Positions 5,720 to 13,137 of a stretch of DNA of 21,964 bases are shown here, in pieces. The stretch covers positions 1 through 21,964 of the forward strand of contig JAFDWD010001077.1 in assembly GCA_018268695.1 (NCBI GenBank), written 5' to 3'. The stretch comes from Actinomycetota bacterium. GTDB taxonomy: Bacteria; Actinomycetota; Thermoleophilia; Solirubrobacterales; 70-9. The notes beneath the pieces are model-generated. The model had not been told where the DNA came from and did no database searches. It saw only the letters and a program-made list of their open reading frames with translations. Every line of letters begins with the position of its first letter. The first letter of the stretch is position 1. A program made the translations under genes and the position numbers.

Positions 5720-7426
5720 CTATCCGATTCGCTTGAATCCACGCTCGGCAAAGACCGCCGCTGCTGCGAGACCGTACCGGTCATCAGGGAGGGCGACGAC
5801 GCAATAGCGCTGGGCCCGGGTTAGGGCGACGAAGGCGATTCGCTTCTCCTCGGCCTCCCGGGCGTCGATCTCCCCACCGGAAAGCGCAGCGCCCCACAGT
5901 TCGGCCTGGGCGGTGTGCTTTTTCGAGCGCGGCCTGTCGATGACGATCATCACCGCCTCCCGATCCTCACCCTTGATGTCGTGAACGGTTTGGGCGACGA
6001 GCTCTTGAGGAGCCTGGAGAAAGACATCGGACGCTGTCAGGCCCTCATGATCGGCGGAAGCCGGCAGGGACTGAGGACCCGTTCTCAACGGCTTTGGCGT
6101 CAGCGCCTTGGCAGCGTCGTGGAGAACTGAGGCGGCGCCCCTGTTCCAGCTCGCCAGGTCTCGGTCGAGCGCGGGTAGATCCTGAAGGAGGCGAAAAGTG
6201 GACGACCGTAGGGCTTCGCGCTGTTCTTCGTCAAGCTCCTCAAGGCCTTCGGCCTTCCAGGCGCAGTAGGCGAGGATTGCTTCACTGCTTTGAACCTGCT
6301 CGCTGGAGAGCGTGCCATGTCGCAGCGTCGCGCAGGCCGTTCCCAGGGAGATAAGCCGGGCCGACTTCTTGATTGATGGACGGTGGCCGTTCAGCTCTTC
6401 GACCAGCTTGTTGCCGCGGGCGAGGATGGCCGCGTGGCGCACGTCGACACCGTGCTCTTTGAGCCGTTCGCGGTAGAGGGCAGCGGCAATCGCCGGTTCG
6501 GCGGCGGGATAGTGAATGACCTCCGGCTCGATGGGGCACTCAGCGTGAATGCCCACGGCTTGGTCTGGCTCGGCTCGATCGCAGAAGTGGGCCGCGACGT
6601 CACAGATCCGCTGCGAGCAGCGGTGATTCTGTTTCAACGACAGGGTCCCCAGCTTTGCCTCGACGGCAAGCCGGAGACAGCCCTGGGCGCTCGCTCCCTG
6701 GAAGGAGAAGATGGACTGTTCGACGTCCCCGACAAGCACAAGAGAAGCAAGCGCTCCCGTGTCGCGAAGCTTCCCCAGCGCAGCCAGCTGGAGCTCGGAG
6801 GTGTCTTGCGCCTCGTCGAGCAACAACTCCTCGAAACGCCCGGCGACAGCGCGAGCGATCTCCGGATGGCGGTTGAATATCTCCAATGACAGCCAAATCG
6901 CGTCATCGAAGCTCACTAGACCGTCAACCGCAAGACGCCTCTTTTCCCTCCTGACGACCTGCTCGACGAGGGCGATCAACTCATCGTCGGGCTCGTGCAC
7001 GGTGCGTGGCCTGTTCTTGACGACGAGGTTCCCAGCAGGATCACAGCGGAAGGCGTCGATGCTTATTCGCTTTTTGTTGTCGCCACCGACAGCAACCTCG
7101 GGCCAACTCCGCTCGCGTACCCAAGGGCCGGCCTTCACCCCGACCAAACCAGCAAAGGGATAAAGGACGTAACGAAGGAGGAAGGCGTGAAGAGTCCCGA
7201 TGAAGTGCTCAGGGCCGAGCACGGTTCCGAAGTCGTCGCGGAGCACGCTGGCGATCCGGTCAGCGCCAACGTTGGTGTAGGAACAGACGGACAGGCGGCG
7301 CGTGGGAGCCAGGCGCGCGACCCGCGCTGCAGCGGCGCGGGTCTTGCCCGAGCCGGGACAGGCGAGGAGCAGGAAATTGCCGTTGTGGTCGACGATGTCG
7401 CGCTGGGCCTTCGTCAGCTCGGGCAC
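5720..7426 (-). CDS. gajB: UvrD/Rep-like helicase, Gabija component GajB
   Basis: The protein has 568 residues, starting at GTG 7426 one base after the gajA stop. Superfamily 1 helicase motifs occur in order: motif I ACPGSGKT (about 22-29), motif II LLLDEAQDT (about 203-211), motif III LVGDVEQSIFSFQGA, the HRCS block, VHDIKGEDREAVMIV near the C-terminus, and motif VI RIAFVALTRAQRY. This shortened UvrD architecture next to an OLD nuclease is the hallmark of class 2 OLD loci, that is, Gabija. In the studied Bacillus system GajB assembles with GajA and takes part in nucleotide depletion and phage DNA sensing; the same role here is by family inference. All ATPase motifs look intact. Confidence 0.88.
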   Translation of the reverse strand: MPELTKAQRDIVDHNGNFLLLACPGSGKTRAAAARVARLAPTRRLSVCSYTNVGADRIASVLRDDFGTVLGPEHFIGTLHAFLLRYVLYPFAGLVGVKAGPWVRERSWPEVAVGGDNKKRISIDAFRCDPAGNLVVKNRPRTVHEPDDELIALVEQVVRREKRRLAVDGLVSFDDAIWLSLEIFNRHPEIARAVAGRFEELLLDEAQDTSELQLAALGKLRDTGALASLVLVGDVEQSIFSFQGASAQGCLRLAVEAKLGTLSLKQNHRCSQRICDVAAHFCDRAEPDQAVGIHAECPIEPEVIHYPAAEPAIAAALYRERLKEHGVDVRHAAILARGNKLVEELNGHRPSIKKSARLISLGTACATLRHGTLSSEQVQSSEAILAYCAWKAEGLEELDEEQREALRSSTFRLLQDLPALDRDLASWNRGAASVLHDAAKALTPKPLRTGPQSLPASADHEGLTASDVFLQAPQELVAQTVHDIKGEDREAVMIVIDRPRSKKHTAQAELWGAALSGGEIDAREAEEKRIAFVALTRAQRYCVVALPDDRYGLAAAAVFAERGFKRIG

Positions 7427-7427
7427 G

Positions 7428-9167
7428 TCACTCTTGCTCCGCCGGAGGCTCGTCGGCGCCGTCGTGCCGCGCCTCGGTCACCCACTCGATCGACTCTCGC
7501 AGGAAGTCGGGCACGGCGAACTCGCGGTCCTGGTCGGCCAGCAGCTCGGCGAGCTCTTGGGCGAAGCGGCCCTTCACATCGCTGATCGCCTCCAGAATCG
7601 GGCCTGCTGCGGCCTCGGGCTCGAGGAGATTGACCTCGCCGCGAAGACGGTCAGCAACACGTGGCTTGACCGCGGCGAGAGCGTCAAGCGCGATCTCGAC
7701 GTTGCCTGCCGCGACCAGCGCCCACTCGAGGGTGTTGGGCGCGAGGCGGACGCGGATATTGTCTCCCGCGCGCGCCGCGAGTGCGTCGGCGCGCGGTGAG
7801 AGCGACTCCTCGGCGCCGACGAGGTCGTCGGCGGAGGGCTGGCCGTCAGCATCTGAGATCACCGCAAGCCGGTATGGGAGCTTCTCTGGACCGAATAGGT
7901 CGGTGAAGGGCGGAAAGGCAACCCCGCCGATGTCGATGACGCTGACACCGTTCTCGACTAGCGAGACCCCCAGCCTACTAGCGATCGGCGGAAGTAGCAG
8001 CTGCTCGGAGACCCCCTCCACCAGGATCACCGCTCTCGCGAAGAAGAGCGAGGACTTGGTCACGTCGAGGAACCGGCGCAGATGGTTGAGCTGCTTCCCG
8101 CTAAGGCCAAATTCGCGAGGCGCTCGCGCGACCGGGTTGAGAGCACCAGGAGCACGGGCGAGAACGACGAGGCGATCGATCCTTGCCGAAGAGGCAAAGT
8201 TGGGGGAATGCGAGGTGACAACAACCTGCGTCGGTCCACCAGCCTGGTCTTCGAGGAAGCGCATCAAGAGGTCCTGAAGCTGTGGATGCAGATGAGCCTC
8301 GGGCTCCTCGACAAGGAGAACTCGCAACGCACCATCGTCAGGCGCGTCGGTGATGGCCGCCAGCAGCACCGCCATGTAGAGGAGATTGTTGAAGCCGAGT
8401 CCGTTTTCGGCCATCTCAAGCGCCGCGAACTGGCCGATCCGGGCCCGCAGGGCACCGACGACTCGTTCGAAGCGCGGATCGGCGAAGGCCAAATCGGTCT
8501 GCTGCCGGAAACGCCCCGAACCGGTCATCGCCAGCAGGCGCCTGGCGATCTTGTCCTTCGCCGCTTCGACCGTGGGGATCTTGCCCATGGCGTCATTTGC
8601 GTTCTCGGCCTCGGCGACGATCCGGTCACGGTCAGGATGGCCGTCGGGCGCCAGCGCAGCGAGCAGCTGGACGAGGCGGTTCTGGCGGCCGGGGCGCAAG
8701 TCGGCGGCAGCATCCCGCAACGGGTGGAGGTAGGCGAAGCGGATGCCTTCACGGGCGTGGCGCTCGACTTCGGGGTGCGCGGAGTCGCCACCGAACCACT
8801 GCACCACCACCCGGTTATCGGGTCGAAGGCGCGCGTGCAGCCGCAAGCGCGCGCAAGCTGGACCGAGCGAGGGCGCCAAGCAGGTGACCATGCGCGCTTG
8901 CTCTGCTTCGGTCAGATCGGCGAGCCGAACCTCAAGTTCGAGCTCTGATGCGAGCGCCGCCCCACGCCCGTCGTGCGCGAAATCCTCGGGCCACAGCCGC
9001 CCACCAAAGCCGGGTTCGTTCTCCGGCTCAAGCACGGTTCTAAGCGCGTCGACCAGGTTGCTCTTGCCGGCATTGTTCTCGCCGACCAGCACCGCCAGCG
9101 GCGCCGGAAGCGCGTAGATGCCGTCGAGGTTGCGATAGCCGCGCGCCCTCAAGGCGGTGACCTTCAT
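7428..9167 (-). CDS. gajA: OLD-family ATPase/TOPRIM nuclease, Gabija component GajA
   Basis: I place the start at ATG 9167 (579 aa) because GGGAG lies 7 bases upstream and the protein then begins MKVTALRARGYRNL, the usual first strand of this family; a GTG ten codons earlier is the alternative. The N-terminal ABC-type ATPase has Walker A GENNAGKS (29-36), Walker B LLVEEPEAHLHP (284-295) and a switch histidine in VVVTSHSPNF (H320). The C-terminal TOPRIM domain shows VEG (E384) and SDAD (D439, D441), the metal-binding acids of OLD nucleases. GajA proteins form a ring and nick or cut DNA when nucleotide levels fall. Its downstream partner is the UvrD-like GajB. All key residues are present, so an active nuclease is likely. 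Confidence 0.9.
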   Translation of the reverse strand: MKVTALRARGYRNLDGIYALPAPLAVLVGENNAGKSNLVDALRTVLEPENEPGFGGRLWPEDFAHDGRGAALASELELEVRLADLTEAEQARMVTCLAPSLGPACARLRLHARLRPDNRVVVQWFGGDSAHPEVERHAREGIRFAYLHPLRDAAADLRPGRQNRLVQLLAALAPDGHPDRDRIVAEAENANDAMGKIPTVEAAKDKIARRLLAMTGSGRFRQQTDLAFADPRFERVVGALRARIGQFAALEMAENGLGFNNLLYMAVLLAAITDAPDDGALRVLLVEEPEAHLHPQLQDLLMRFLEDQAGGPTQVVVTSHSPNFASSARIDRLVVLARAPGALNPVARAPREFGLSGKQLNHLRRFLDVTKSSLFFARAVILVEGVSEQLLLPPIASRLGVSLVENGVSVIDIGGVAFPPFTDLFGPEKLPYRLAVISDADGQPSADDLVGAEESLSPRADALAARAGDNIRVRLAPNTLEWALVAAGNVEIALDALAAVKPRVADRLRGEVNLLEPEAAAGPILEAISDVKGRFAQELAELLADQDREFAVPDFLRESIEWVTEARHDGADEPPAEQE

Positions 9168-9305
9168 ACGCGAACTCCCGTCTCCATGGACCGACACCTG
9201 CGCGCACGCCGTGATCTCCCACTCACTATTACTCCCCCGTTCCCGCGGATCCCTGCGACCCGCAGAGCGGGATCAAATCAGATCGATCGGCAGCGAATGA
9301 GCGCC

Positions 9306-9533
9306 TCAGTCGACCAGGCGACGGAGATCGTCGGCGCTGAGGTCGGCATCCCGCAGGATGCCGGCGAGGGTACCGCGCCGGAGTTCTCGGTGCAGTGGGA
9401 CGACGAGCGCGTGCCGGCGTCCGGACTTCTTCAAGCGGACGTGGCTGCCGCGTTGACGGACGACTTCCCAGCCGTCCTTGCGGAGCGCCTTAATCAGGCG
9501 CTCGCCGGAGACGACCGGCTGTCGAGGGCTCAC
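9306..9533 (-). CDS. hicA: HicA-family mRNA interferase toxin
   Basis: This 75-residue protein starts at GTG 9533, which overlaps the hicB stop as GTGA. It carries the dsRBD-like HicA fold signature: GERLIKALRKDGWEVVRQ, then RGSHVRLKK with the catalytic histidine at position 31 of the annotated start, then HALVVPLHRELRRGTLAGIL. HicA cuts mRNA and is held inactive by HicB. The size is normal for the family. The pair sits between the integrase and the Gabija operon, where it could stabilise the element after segregation errors. Confidence 0.9.
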   Translation of the reverse strand: MSPRQPVVSGERLIKALRKDGWEVVRQRGSHVRLKKSGRRHALVVPLHRELRRGTLAGILRDADLSADDLRRLVD

Positions 9534-9757
9534 GCCGGCAGCGGAATCTTGCGGCGGATCACGCCGCTGTCGAGCGGCTCGCCGTCTTCGCGCAGGCCCT
9601 CGACGTACAGGGCGACCGCCTCACTGGCGTTCGCCATCGCGTCGTCGAGGTCGTCGCCCTGGGTGTGGAGACCCGGGAGCTCGGGCGCGTAGACGTGGTA
9701 TCCGCCCTCGTCCTGGGGCTCGAAGACCAGCTCGATTTCTTTGGTGCTGTCTGCCAT
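9530..9757 (-). CDS. hicB: HicB-family antitoxin
   Basis: This 75-residue protein has a HicB partial RNase-H fold: IELVFEPQDEGGYHVYAPELPGLHTQGDDLDDA matches the family core, where the segment YxxxPELPGxxTxGDxxxEA is typical (here split for length as GGYHVYAPELPG and LHTQGDDLDDA). A clear Shine-Dalgarno GAGAGGAG lies before ATG 9757. It precedes hicA with a 4-bp overlap. There is no added C-terminal DNA-binding domain, so autoregulation by this protein alone is uncertain. It lies 42 bp downstream of the integrase stop, so read-through from the integrase is possible. Confidence 0.88.
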   Translation of the reverse strand: MADSTKEIELVFEPQDEGGYHVYAPELPGLHTQGDDLDDAMANASEAVALYVEGLREDGEPLDSGVIRRKIPLPA

Positions 9758-9799
9758 AACCGCTCCTCTCTAGCTTACGCCAGCGCTCGGCCCTGCTGG

Positions 9800-10996
9800 T
9801 TAGCTCGATTCGTTCTCATCCTCCGTTGCGTCGTCGTCCCCCGCCTCGGCCTCCTCCGGCTCGTCTTCCTCGGAGAACGCCGCCTCAGCCCAGCGAGCGT
9901 CCTTGGTGGGGTCAGGTGCGTAGTCGGCGTAGATTTCGGTCGTCTTGTAGTCCCGGTGCCCCATCCACTCCTGAATGTTCCGCAGGGGCGCTCCGGCAGC
10001 GGCCATCCTCGTGCCGAAGGTGTGGCGGAGATCGTGGAAGCGGATCGAGCGGACGCCGGCGGCCTCGATCGCAGCGTTAAAGCGCTTCCTCATCTTCGAT
10101 GCGTCATAAGGATTTCCGGTCTCGGGATGGCAGAAGACGAGATCGTCGGCGCCGGTGTAGTTGGAGCGCTCGAAGTGCTGCTTGAGATCGGTGGCAACGC
10201 GCTCGGGCATCTGGACCGCACGGCTGGAGCGCTTCGACTTCGGGGTGCCGAAGCGCCCCCGGGTGTAGTTGCGCCGCACGCGGATCAGGACTGCCTTCCA
10301 GTCCACGTCTTTCCAACGCAGGGCGATCAGCTCGCCCTGGCGCAAGCCGGTCATGGCGGCGGTCAGGTAGAGCGGGCGGTCGACGGCACCGAGAACGTCA
10401 TTGGGAACCTCCTGCAGCAGCGCCTCGAGTTCCTCCAGGTCGATGTAGTGGATGTCCGGATCGGTGCCGGCGGATCGCGGCCGTTCGGCTTCGGCGACCA
10501 CGTTGCCTGACGCCCAACCGCGCTTGACCGCGAAGGCGAATAGGCCGTGGAGGAAGATCAGGTGGTTGCTGATCGTCTTCGGGGAGCGACCCGCGCCCCT
10601 CATCGTCGAGACGTAGCCTTCGATGTCGGCGGGCTTGTAGCGCTCGATCGTTTTCTTTGGCAGCCCGCTCTCAGCTTTGTTCAGGATGCCTTCGTAGTCC
10701 TGCACCGTCGAGGGCTTGCGTTCGAGGAAGTCGCGGACGTGGCCGATATAGGCGTCGCCGACCTCGCGCAGGCTCAAACGCTCCTGCGGCGTCGGCTTGA
10801 GCTCGCGCATCAGCCGCCGCATCTCCTTCTCGGCCTGCGCCTTGGTCATGCCGTCGCGGCTGCCCCGTTTGCGCTGGGCGCCGATCTTGCGCTTGATCTG
10901 GCGGCTGCCGACGTACCACTTCGCGTACCAAGAGCCGCGATACCGGTACAGCGAGCCGGAGCCGTACGCGCGTCGTTGGCCTCCTCCCGGGCTCAT
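9800..10996 (-). CDS. Tyrosine-type site-specific integrase of the ICE
   Basis: This 398-residue integrase has ATG 10996 behind a strong AGGAGG with 8-base spacing. The N-terminus (YGSGSLYRYRGSWYAKWYVG) is an arm-binding AP2-like domain, followed by a core-binding SAM-like domain at about 75-165 and a catalytic domain in which R219 (TGLRQGE), K253 (TPKSKRSSR), H321 and R324 (HDLRHTF), H347 (GHRD) and nucleophile Y356 (TTEIYADY) are all present. It should integrate and excise the element at the tRNA-Met site. The last 25 residues are a strongly acidic tail. It is preceded by the excisionase-like gene on the same strand. Unusually, it lies 5.3 kb from the proposed att core, with the defence cargo in between. 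Confidence 0.95.
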   Translation of the reverse strand: MSPGGGQRRAYGSGSLYRYRGSWYAKWYVGSRQIKRKIGAQRKRGSRDGMTKAQAEKEMRRLMRELKPTPQERLSLREVGDAYIGHVRDFLERKPSTVQDYEGILNKAESGLPKKTIERYKPADIEGYVSTMRGAGRSPKTISNHLIFLHGLFAFAVKRGWASGNVVAEAERPRSAGTDPDIHYIDLEELEALLQEVPNDVLGAVDRPLYLTAAMTGLRQGELIALRWKDVDWKAVLIRVRRNYTRGRFGTPKSKRSSRAVQMPERVATDLKQHFERSNYTGADDLVFCHPETGNPYDASKMRKRFNAAIEAAGVRSIRFHDLRHTFGTRMAAAGAPLRNIQEWMGHRDYKTTEIYADYAPDPTKDARWAEAAFSEEDEPEEAEAGDDDATEDENESS

Positions 10997-11008
10997 TGAG
11001 CGTGCCTC

Positions 11009-11242
11009 CTACGCGCGCCCGCCGGGGGTCTCGATCTGATCGAGCCAGGCAAGGATCGACTCTCGGCGATAGCGACGGGTCCGGCCGAGGGAGACGGTCG
11101 GGATCCGGCCTTCCCGCGACAACTGCCACACGTACTCATGCGAGACGCCAAGCAACTCGGCGACCTCCTCGGCAGTCCAGAGGCGGGCCCCCGAGTCCTC
11201 GGTCCCGGCCTCTGCCCCGCGTAGCTGGTCAGTGCTCGCCAT
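11009..11242 (-). CDS. Excisionase-like helix-turn-helix protein (MerR/Xis type)
   Basis: The frame is open much further upstream, but ATG 11242, with GGGAGG a few bases before it, gives a compact 77-residue protein of normal excisionase size. LWTAEEVAELLGVSHEYVWQ, LSREGRIPTVSLG and RTRRYRRESILAWL form the winged HTH of the helix_turn_helix_17/excisionase family. It ends 12 bp before the integrase start, so the two form an operon. Its expected role is to bind the att arms and turn the integrase towards excision; it could instead be a small regulator. Confidence 0.85.
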   Translation of the reverse strand: MASTDQLRGAEAGTEDSGARLWTAEEVAELLGVSHEYVWQLSREGRIPTVSLGRTRRYRRESILAWLDQIETPGGRA

Positions 11243-11435
11243 CTCGGCCTCCCTGGGCCGGCGTCGGATTGCATGCCCGAGACAGACGCGCCGCGGCGCT
11301 GCGCTTCGAGGTGAACTCGCATGCCTCCCTAAGTCCGCAGACCGTCGCCTTCGCCCCCCGGTCCGCGGCGCGCACAATTCGGGCAGGCAATCCGGCGCCG
11401 GCGCGATAAGGACTCTGGAAACCGGGCCGCGCCAT
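11229..11435 (-). CDS. Possible small Cys-containing protein upstream of xis
   Basis: A 68-codon frame begins with ATG 11435 immediately after the stop of the transglycosylase gene (TAG-ATG) and ends overlapping the excisionase start by 14 bp. Third positions are GC-rich. The stretch TVCGLREACEFTSKRSAAA followed by RLSRAC, with cysteines 33, 39 and 55, faintly recalls short zinc-ribbon proteins with a CxxC-FTSKRSDA-C pattern, but cysteine spacing is irregular. It may be a real or decayed gene, or chance in high-GC DNA. Otherwise the stretch between the two flanking genes is a leader with no feature I can identify. Confidence 0.3.
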   Translation of the reverse strand: MARPGFQSPYRAGAGLPARIVRAADRGAKATVCGLREACEFTSKRSAAARLSRACNPTPAQGGRDGEH

Positions 11436-12446
11436 CTAGAGCCCCGGTGGGTGACGGAGGAGGAAGCCAGCGAGGTAATCCGCCGAGAAAATCTGTTCCG
11501 GGATGAATCCGGGGCCATGACCGCTGAACCACTGGCCCGAGGTGCCCCAATAGCGCTTGCTCGGCGGCGCCACTTCCGGCATGAACTCGACGAACGTGTG
11601 CGCGTCGGCGCCGAACGGCTTGTCGTAGAAGGAGACCCAGCGGCCGGGACCCGGTTCGCCCCAGCTTGCTAAGGCGACCGTGTCCATCGTCGGGTTGCCG
11701 TAACCGGCGATCTGGAAAAGATGGGAGATCGCCGAAGAACAATCGAAGGGCCCGTTGGCCGGCGTCGGCGACTCACCGTGCGAGCCGCCGTAGACGTATT
11801 CGGTCTGCGGTCGCCGCAGACTGAGCCGTTCGGCCTCGGCGAGCATTCGCGCGACCGCTTCGTTCGGCGCCGTCGCCACTGGGCAGCTCGCCGACGAGAC
11901 GATGACCGCTTCGGTGCCGCCGGCGGCGAACTGCCGCGCGTACCGGAGGACCTTGTCCACGTACCAACCCGCGTGGTTGTAGGCGTAGATCGCTTGCCAC
12001 CAGTCGCCCGGAGCTCCGGAGTCACGGAGGTAGTTGGCCGCGCTGAAGATCGCGTCGGCGGCGTTGAAGATGTCCTTGGTGCCGTCGCCGTTGCCGTCGA
12101 CACCCCACTCGGCGAAAGTCGACGGCAGGAACGCCATCCAACCCTGCGCGCCCGCGGCGGAGGTCGCGACGTTCTCGCCGAAGGACGTCTCAACGAAATT
12201 GATCGCGGCGAGGACCGCGGGACCTTTGGGGCCAAGCTGATATTTCGCCGCCGCTTCCTCGTAGAGCGGGACGAGTTTCGGCGGCACCTGCTTGCTGAGG
12301 GCCCCCGTTACTTCGCTTGAGCTGCAGCTGCTCGAGGACGAACCAGCGATCGCGATCGCCAGGACGAGGGCGATGAGACCGAGGAGGAGGACAAGGGGCG
12401 TCCCGAGGACTAGGAATGACGCCCGAGGGGATCGTGCCGCCTCCAC
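11436..12446 (-). CDS. Secreted lytic transglycosylase with NlpC/P60-like peptidase domain
   Basis: The protein has 336 residues from GTG 12446, 7 bases after the lipoprotein stop. One membrane anchor lies at about 11-34. The transglycosylase (SLT/VirB1-like) domain spans about 60-175, with catalytic E86 in NFVETSFG, then GAQGWMAFLPSTFAEWG and AYNHAGWYVDKV. The second domain (about 195-310) resembles NlpC/P60: C236 in GPFDCSSAISHLF and H283 in DAHTFVEF. Such two-domain wall hydrolases open peptidoglycan for the conjugation channel in Gram-positive elements. Placement next to the transfer genes, on the opposite strand, supports this. It carries a calcium-type loop DGNGDGTKD at about 117-125, common in this group. 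Confidence 0.88.
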   Translation of the reverse strand: MEAARSPRASFLVLGTPLVLLLGLIALVLAIAIAGSSSSSCSSSEVTGALSKQVPPKLVPLYEEAAAKYQLGPKGPAVLAAINFVETSFGENVATSAAGAQGWMAFLPSTFAEWGVDGNGDGTKDIFNAADAIFSAANYLRDSGAPGDWWQAIYAYNHAGWYVDKVLRYARQFAAGGTEAVIVSSASCPVATAPNEAVARMLAEAERLSLRRPQTEYVYGGSHGESPTPANGPFDCSSAISHLFQIAGYGNPTMDTVALASWGEPGPGRWVSFYDKPFGADAHTFVEFMPEVAPPSKRYWGTSGQWFSGHGPGFIPEQIFSADYLAGFLLRHPPGL

Positions 12447-12453
12447 CCCGACC

Positions 12454-12972
12454 TCATTCCGGCGTCGAGATGGCGACGATTCGCCAGTTGTTGCCCCGCC
12501 GCGCCAGCGTGAGGCCGATCGAGAATCTCGGCCCGGCCGCCGAGACGATTTCGAGGGTCGCGTCGACCTGGCGGTTGCCGGCCGCGCTCAGTGCGAGCTC
12601 GCCAGCCCGAGCCGTCGTCTTCTGCAGCGAGGTCGGTACGCGAGTCGCCGCGGCCGCGACGGCGCGAACGACGGCTGGGGTCGCTCCGGGCAGCGCCGGC
12701 GTGGGCTGCATATATATGGAGCGGGCGTAGGCGTCGGCGAAGCGACGCGCAGTCGTCGTCGCGGCGGCGAGCTGCGCCGGCGGGAGTGGCGCAGCCCGCT
12801 CGCCGACAACGAGGGGTCTGGGTTGCGAGGGATGAAGGGAGCCCCCGCATCCGACAACGGAGAGGGCCGCCCCGAGCGCCAGCAATGCGACGCTTCGAGA
12901 CCGTCTGATCGCCGACAGCGGGCGGCCGCGGAGCCACCAGGCGGGCGCGCGGCTGTCGGCGGGACTCTCCAT
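12454..12972 (-). CDS. Lipoprotein of the transfer region, NTF2-like C-terminus
   Basis: The product has 172 residues from ATG 12972. A positively charged start, a hydrophobic stretch (VALLALGAALSVV) and the lipobox VVGC (Cys42) mark a lipoprotein. The segment ATTTARRFADAYARSIY and the C-terminal RRGNNWRIVAIS suggest an NTF2-like domain, as in accessory lipoproteins of conjugative systems. It is likely co-transcribed with the transglycosylase, 7 bp downstream, and the two may act together at the cell wall. A mirrored copy of the shared promoter motif points at this gene from 13 bases upstream of the ATG, which would make the transcript nearly leaderless. The exact function is unknown. Confidence 0.7.
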   Translation of the reverse strand: MESPADSRAPAWWLRGRPLSAIRRSRSVALLALGAALSVVGCGGSLHPSQPRPLVVGERAAPLPPAQLAAATTTARRFADAYARSIYMQPTPALPGATPAVVRAVAAAATRVPTSLQKTTARAGELALSAAGNRQVDATLEIVSAAGPRFSIGLTLARRGNNWRIVAISTPE

Positions 12973-12984
12973 CTGCGCTCCCGT

Positions 12985-13050
12985 TGTCGAAACTGAGGCG
13001 CATCTGTATGGGAGAAATTCGCCCCATACAACGCCGCATCTGGTTTGACC
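12985..13050. promoter_or_regulatory. Divergent control region with palindrome TGTATGGG-N10-CCCATACA
   Basis: TGTATGGG (13005-13012) and CCCATACA (13023-13030) form a perfect inverted repeat. To the right, CCCATACA is followed after exactly 13 bases by TTTGACC (13044-13050), in front of the sigma-like gene. To the left, on the minus strand, CCCATACA is followed after exactly 13 bases by TTCGACA (12991-12985), in front of the lipoprotein gene. The same right-facing arrangement recurs at 14494-14521. The 28-bp span equals a -35/-10 pair. This fits a divergent promoter with identical sigma recognition on both sides, or an operator. Confidence 0.6.
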
Positions 13051-13137
13051 ACGTAGTGCGGGACCCGTCCGCTCAGGGATCGTTTTTCCGCTCTGGAAAG
13101 CTCTTTTGGAGCGCTACGATTTGGCCGGAGGAGTTCC

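Noticed and set aside
7869..7880. GGTATGGGAG inside gajA as another copy of the transfer promoter motif
   Set aside because: It matches only part of TGTATGGG, has no TTTGAC-type partner at 13 bases, and lies within a coding region.
13044..13050. TTTGACC as a classical -35 element
   Set aside because: No -10 occurs 16-18 bases downstream at any of the three copies, and at 14515 the start would fall on the ribosome site; a -10-like role of TTTGACC with CCCATACA as -35 fits better.
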